NCBI RefSeq assembly: GCF_001905505.1
Contig: NZ_LIPG01000003.1
Coordinates: forward strand, 1,566,916-1,630,915
Reading direction: 5' to 3'
DNA length: 64,000 bases
Source of the DNA: Streptomyces sp. CB02058
Lineage (GTDB): Bacteria; Actinomycetota; Actinomycetes; Streptomycetales; Streptomycetaceae
The notes under the pieces were generated by a model, which saw only the letters and a program-made list of their open reading frames with translations, did not search any database and was not told the origin of the DNA. This document shows positions 60,922-64,000 of this stretch, in pieces (position 1 is the first letter of the stretch; the number at the start of each line of letters is the position of its first letter). Made by a program: the position numbers and the translations under genes.

Positions 60922-61743
60922 ATGGAGAAGATCCTGGACACGCTGCGCGCGGTGGTAGCCGAGCGCGGCAAGGGGCTGCCGGACGAGGATTTCGTGCTGC
61001 GCAGCATGTGGGGGGTGGACTACCGGTCCCAGCCCACGGCGTACGAACGGTTCATGGTCTACAGCTTCGTCATGGCGCAGACGGTGCGCCAGGGCTGTTG
61101 TTACGTCGACTTCGGAACCGTCGATCTCGGGGAGTCGCACGACGCGCTGATCGGCCGGGACGCCCGCGAGGTGCGCGGCCGCACGGTCGCGGAGGACATC
61201 GCGATCCTCGATGCCGCCTTCGGCGTCCTGCCCCGCGAGCCGTACCGGACACTGAGCATCGACGGCACACCGGAGCGCAAGGCGCTGGCCCGGGCCGAGG
61301 TCGTGGTCGGCGAGGCGATGGAGCAGCTGCGCCGGAGCGGGGGGCGCCGGGTCGCTCAGGTCGGGGTCATGGGCAATCTGATCCATTTCCTCCAGAAGGA
61401 GGACGTCTCTCTCACGGCGAGCGACTTCGACCCGGAGCTGATCGAGCGCGGGGTCCTCGGAGTCCCCGTGGTGTCCGGCGACGAGAGCGCGCGGCTCGTC
61501 GCGGAGAGCGATGTCGCGCTGGTGTGCGGGGAAACCCTGGCCAGTGAGACGCTCGAAGAACTCGTGCTGACGGCGCGTCTGCACCACACGCGACTGGTCG
61601 TGTTCGCGGTCTCCGGCTGTCACTTCGCCCAGGAGTACTGCCGCACCCTCGGAATCGACGCCGTCATCTCTGAACCGCAGCCGCAGTATCTCTTCCAGGG
61701 GCCCTCGACGCTGGAGGTTCACCGCAGGGACGCCTTGGCGTGA
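60922..61743 (+). CDS. Rossmann-like protein (DUF364 / heavy-metal chelation type)
   Basis: A 273-residue protein in three candidate starts: ATG 60898 (ATGA overlap with the radical SAM gene), ATG 60916, and ATG 60922, preferred because GAGGAG ends 9 nt upstream. The C-terminal half (VAQVGVMGNLIHFLQKEDVS, SDVALVCGETLASETLEELV, GIDAVISEPQ) resembles the DUF364 Rossmann-like domain, proposed to bind metal or a corrinoid-like ligand. The N-terminal half contains QGCCYVDFG. Coupling to a B12-type radical SAM gene suggests an accessory role; inference. Confidence 0.7.
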   Translation: MEKILDTLRAVVAERGKGLPDEDFVLRSMWGVDYRSQPTAYERFMVYSFVMAQTVRQGCCYVDFGTVDLGESHDALIGRDAREVRGRTVAEDIAILDAAFGVLPREPYRTLSIDGTPERKALARAEVVVGEAMEQLRRSGGRRVAQVGVMGNLIHFLQKEDVSLTASDFDPELIERGVLGVPVVSGDESARLVAESDVALVCGETLASETLEELVLTARLHHTRLVVFAVSGCHFAQEYCRTLGIDAVISEPQPQYLFQGPSTLEVHRRDALA

Positions 61744-61877
61744 ACTGCCGTGTAGTGCAAGTAATTTGACGCACCATCAGTATTTTATTTCGCCAATTCG
61801 TTCGACAGCACATTGATACGATGGTCATTCGAACCGACGGTGGTTCAGCCGCTGACTCGTCGCTAGGAGTGCAAGAC
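61744..61877 (+). promoter_or_regulatory. AT-rich leader before the NRPS gene
   Basis: A 134-nt gap with unusually low GC (AGTATTTTATTTCGCCAATT) ahead of the AGGAG ribosome site. It is very likely a separate promoter for the NRPS. A TTGACG occurs at about 61773, but a properly spaced -10 is not obvious. Confidence 0.45.
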
Positions 61878-64000
61878 ATGAGCCTCGGTGAACTGTTCGA
61901 GGAGCGGGCGCGGCGCAGTCCGTCCGCGATCGCCGTTGTCTGCGGCGACGAGCGGCTCTCCTACGCCGAACTCGACGCCCGGGCCAACCGGTTGGCCCGT
62001 AGGCTGCTGGCCGGGGGAGCGGGGCCCGAGCGCCTGGTCGCGCTCGTCCTCGGCAGAGCGGCGGACACCGTCGTGGCCCTGCTCGCCGTGGTCAAGTCGG
62101 GTGCCGCGTACGTGCCCATCAGCCCCGGCCATCCGGCCGAGCGCATCTCGCTGATCGTCCGAGACTCCGCGCCCGTCTGCGTACTCGCCGACGCCGCGAC
62201 GGCACCCGGCCTGCCCTCGCTCGACGTCCCCGTCCTCGTGCTGGACGGCCAGGACACGGCCGATGACCTCGCCGGGCTGAGCGACGGACCGGTCGGCGAC
62301 GACGAGCGCGGCGGCACCCGCGACGCCGGCCAAGCGGCGTACGTCATCTACACCTCCGGATCGACCGGCGTCCCCAAGGGCGTTCTGACCACGCACGCCA
62401 ACGCCCTGCGGCTTTTCCGCCGTGAGGACCACTGGCTGGAGTGCAGCCCCTCGGACGTCTGGGCGTGGTTCCACTCGTACGCCTTCGACTTCTCCGTATG
62501 GGAGATCTGGGGAGCCCTGCTCACCGGGGCACGGCTCGTGGTCGTACCCCGTGACGTCAGCCGCTCGCCCGGCGAGCTGCTCGACCTGCTCGCCCGGGAG
62601 CAGGTCACCGTCCTCAGCCAGACGCCGTCCGCCTTCGACGAACTGCTGGCCGCCGGTGCCGGGACGGGGGTCTGGCCCCGGCTCGCCCTGCGCCGCGTGG
62701 TGTTCGGCGGCGAGGCCCTGTCGGCACGCGCCGTCTCGGAGCTGCACGAGGTGCTGCCCGACTGCCGCGCGGTCAACATATACGGACCGACCGAGACCAC
62801 CGTCCACGCCACCGTCGGCTACGTGGAACCGGACGGGAACCCTCCGTCGATCGGGCGTCCGGTCGACGGCTCACGGGTCTTCGTCCTGGACGCGTCGCTG
62901 CGCCCCGTGCTCCCCGGAGTCACCGGCGAGCTGTATGTCGCCGGAGCCGGACTCGGCCGCGGCTACCTCGCCCGCCCCGGCCTGACCGCCACCCGGTTCG
63001 TGGCCAACCCCTTCGGTGAACCCGGCGAGCGGATGTACCGGACGGGTGATCTCGTCCGCTGGCGCTCCGATCGCCGCCTGGAGTTCGTGGGCCGTGCCGA
63101 CGGCCAGGTCAAGCTGCGCGGCTTCCGTATCGAGCTGGGCGAGATCGAAGCGGTGCTGGCCGAGCATCCCGCCGTGGCCCGGGCCGTGGTGGCGCTGCGC
63201 GAGGACCGGCCCGGGGACAAGCGCCTGGTCGGCTACGTCGTCGCGGAGCGGGACGAGGAGCTGGCCGAGCGCGAGTTCGCCTTCGCCAGGCTGCTGCGTG
63301 ACTACCTCCAGTGGCGGCTGCCGGAGCACATGGTCCCGTCCGCCTTCGTCGTCCTGGACACCTTCCCGCTGAACGCGAACGGAAAGCTCGACCGCTCCGT
63401 GCTGCCGGAACCCGACGCCGGGACGATCTCGATGGGCCGCAGACCCCGAAATCCGCAGGAGGAGATCCTCTGCGACCTCTTCGCCGAGGTGCTGGGTCTG
63501 CCCTCGGTCGGTGTGGACGACAGCTTCTTCGACCTTGGCGGCCACTCGCTCATGGCCACCCGCCTGATCAACCGCATCCGGGCCACCCTGGGTGCCGAAC
63601 TGACCATCCGGATGCTGTTCCAGTCGCCCACCGTCGAGGGCCTCTCCCAGCGCATCGACAGCTCCGGCACCGTACGTCCCCCGGTGCGGCCGATGGAACG
63701 GCCCGGTCCGGTGCCGCTGTCGTACGCCCAGCGGCGGCTGTGGTTCCTCCAGAAGTTCGAGGACTCGCCCGCCTACAACATCCCTCTGGCGCTGCGGTTG
63801 TCGGGGGAGCTGGACCGGGAGGCGTTGCGGGCGGCGCTGGGTGATGTGGTGGGCCGGCACGAGAGCCTGCGCACGCTGTTCCCGGAAGCGGACGGTGTCC
63901 CGGCTCAATCGGTACTGACAGACATCCGGATACCTTTCCTGGCGACAGAGATGTCCGAGGAGGAGTTGCCTGCGGCGTTGGCGGCTTCGGCTCGGCGGGG
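61878..64000 (+). CDS. Nonribosomal peptide synthetase, A-PCP-C..., continues beyond window
   Basis: The first 707 residues are visible. The A domain (1-510) has YTSGSTGVPKGV, NIYGPTETTVHA and NGKLDR; the PCP Ser is in LGGHSLMATRL at about 558; a C domain begins at about 610 (PLSYAQRRLWFLQKF). It starts directly with A, so it is a loading module. The ten-residue code read by eye is DFWSVGIVHK, closest in my memory to the threonine code DFWNIGMVHK but with three changes, so the substrate is uncertain. AGGAG precedes the ATG. It lies 134 nt after the Rossmann-like gene. Confidence 0.92.
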   Translation, partial: MSLGELFEERARRSPSAIAVVCGDERLSYAELDARANRLARRLLAGGAGPERLVALVLGRAADTVVALLAVVKSGAAYVPISPGHPAERISLIVRDSAPVCVLADAATAPGLPSLDVPVLVLDGQDTADDLAGLSDGPVGDDERGGTRDAGQAAYVIYTSGSTGVPKGVLTTHANALRLFRREDHWLECSPSDVWAWFHSYAFDFSVWEIWGALLTGARLVVVPRDVSRSPGELLDLLAREQVTVLSQTPSAFDELLAAGAGTGVWPRLALRRVVFGGEALSARAVSELHEVLPDCRAVNIYGPTETTVHATVGYVEPDGNPPSIGRPVDGSRVFVLDASLRPVLPGVTGELYVAGAGLGRGYLARPGLTATRFVANPFGEPGERMYRTGDLVRWRSDRRLEFVGRADGQVKLRGFRIELGEIEAVLAEHPAVARAVVALREDRPGDKRLVGYVVAERDEELAEREFAFARLLRDYLQWRLPEHMVPSAFVVLDTFPLNANGKLDRSVLPEPDAGTISMGRRPRNPQEEILCDLFAEVLGLPSVGVDDSFFDLGGHSLMATRLINRIRATLGAELTIRMLFQSPTVEGLSQRIDSSGTVRPPVRPMERPGPVPLSYAQRRLWFLQKFEDSPAYNIPLALRLSGELDREALRAALGDVVGRHESLRTLFPEADGVPAQSVLTDIRIPFLATEMSEEELPAALAASARR

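Noticed and set aside
1..64000. tRNA, rRNA and riboswitch genes
   Set aside because: I scanned by eye for cloverleaf-like segments and conserved riboswitch cores and saw none that I could support.

Overview
The window is high-GC actinobacterial DNA, almost certainly Streptomyces. The evidence is very high GC at third codon positions, GTG starts, ATGA/GTGA gene overlaps, rare TTA codons confined to secondary-metabolism genes, a SARP regulator, Sfp-type phosphopantetheinyl transfer and back-to-back biosynthetic loci.

Region 1 (1-19.7 kb) is general and accessory metabolism. It opens with the 3' end of a zinc-type alcohol dehydrogenase gene, a SulP anion transporter and a small secreted protein. 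From 3.0 to 13.9 kb lies a polysaccharide-use locus, all on the minus strand: a sugar ABC importer (binding protein and two permeases), a D-2-hydroxyacid dehydrogenase, a GH35 beta-galactosidase, a DeoR/LacI hybrid regulator, a Tat-exported PL8 lyase and a second secreted lyase. Several of its promoters carry variants of a TGTTCGAACA-like motif, suggesting one regulon. From 14 to 19.7 kb there are two octanucleotide tandem repeats, an SDR pseudogene, a pair of membrane proteins sharing a pentad-repeat tail, a DUF6882 protein, a secreted TAP-like alpha/beta hydrolase and a transposase scrap.

Region 2 (19.7-39.6 kb) is a RiPP locus of thiopeptide / azole-peptide type. A 56-residue precursor (21174-21344) has a core made only of Ser, Thr and Cys plus a final Ala. 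Facing it is a long minus-strand operon: a ThiF-like leader-binding protein with a degenerate YcaO-like tail, YcaO, SagB-type dehydrogenase, LanB glutamylating dehydratase, SpaB_C-type partner, M50 membrane protease, ABC exporter and a second YcaO. An M20 amidohydrolase, a SARP/NB-ARC regulator, a small secreted protein and a TTA-containing LuxR-type regulator flank it.

Region 3 (40.5-55.0 kb) is a ten-gene plus-strand operon behind a good -35/-10 promoter and an inverted repeat. It encodes a fatty acyl-AMP ligase with carrier domain, an AurF-like diiron N-oxygenase, a free carrier protein, a tRNA-synthetase-like amino acid:carrier protein ligase, a C-C-A(Ser)-PCP-TE NRPS, an EamA exporter, a PPTase, a methyltransferase, an M20 amidohydrolase and a PNPOx flavoprotein. 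The layout predicts an acyl-(N-oxidised amino acid)-Ser product. I know of no described pathway with this exact gene set.

Region 4 (55.2-64 kb, running off the window) holds a minus-strand FkbH / carrier protein / cation antiporter operon. Diverging from it are a B12-type radical SAM gene, a Rossmann-like protein gene and an A-PCP-C NRPS. It may be a third cluster or a continuation of region 3. TTA (bldA) codons occur in the LuxR regulator, the acyl-AMP ligase, FkbH (three) and the radical SAM gene, so all three biosynthetic loci look developmentally gated.
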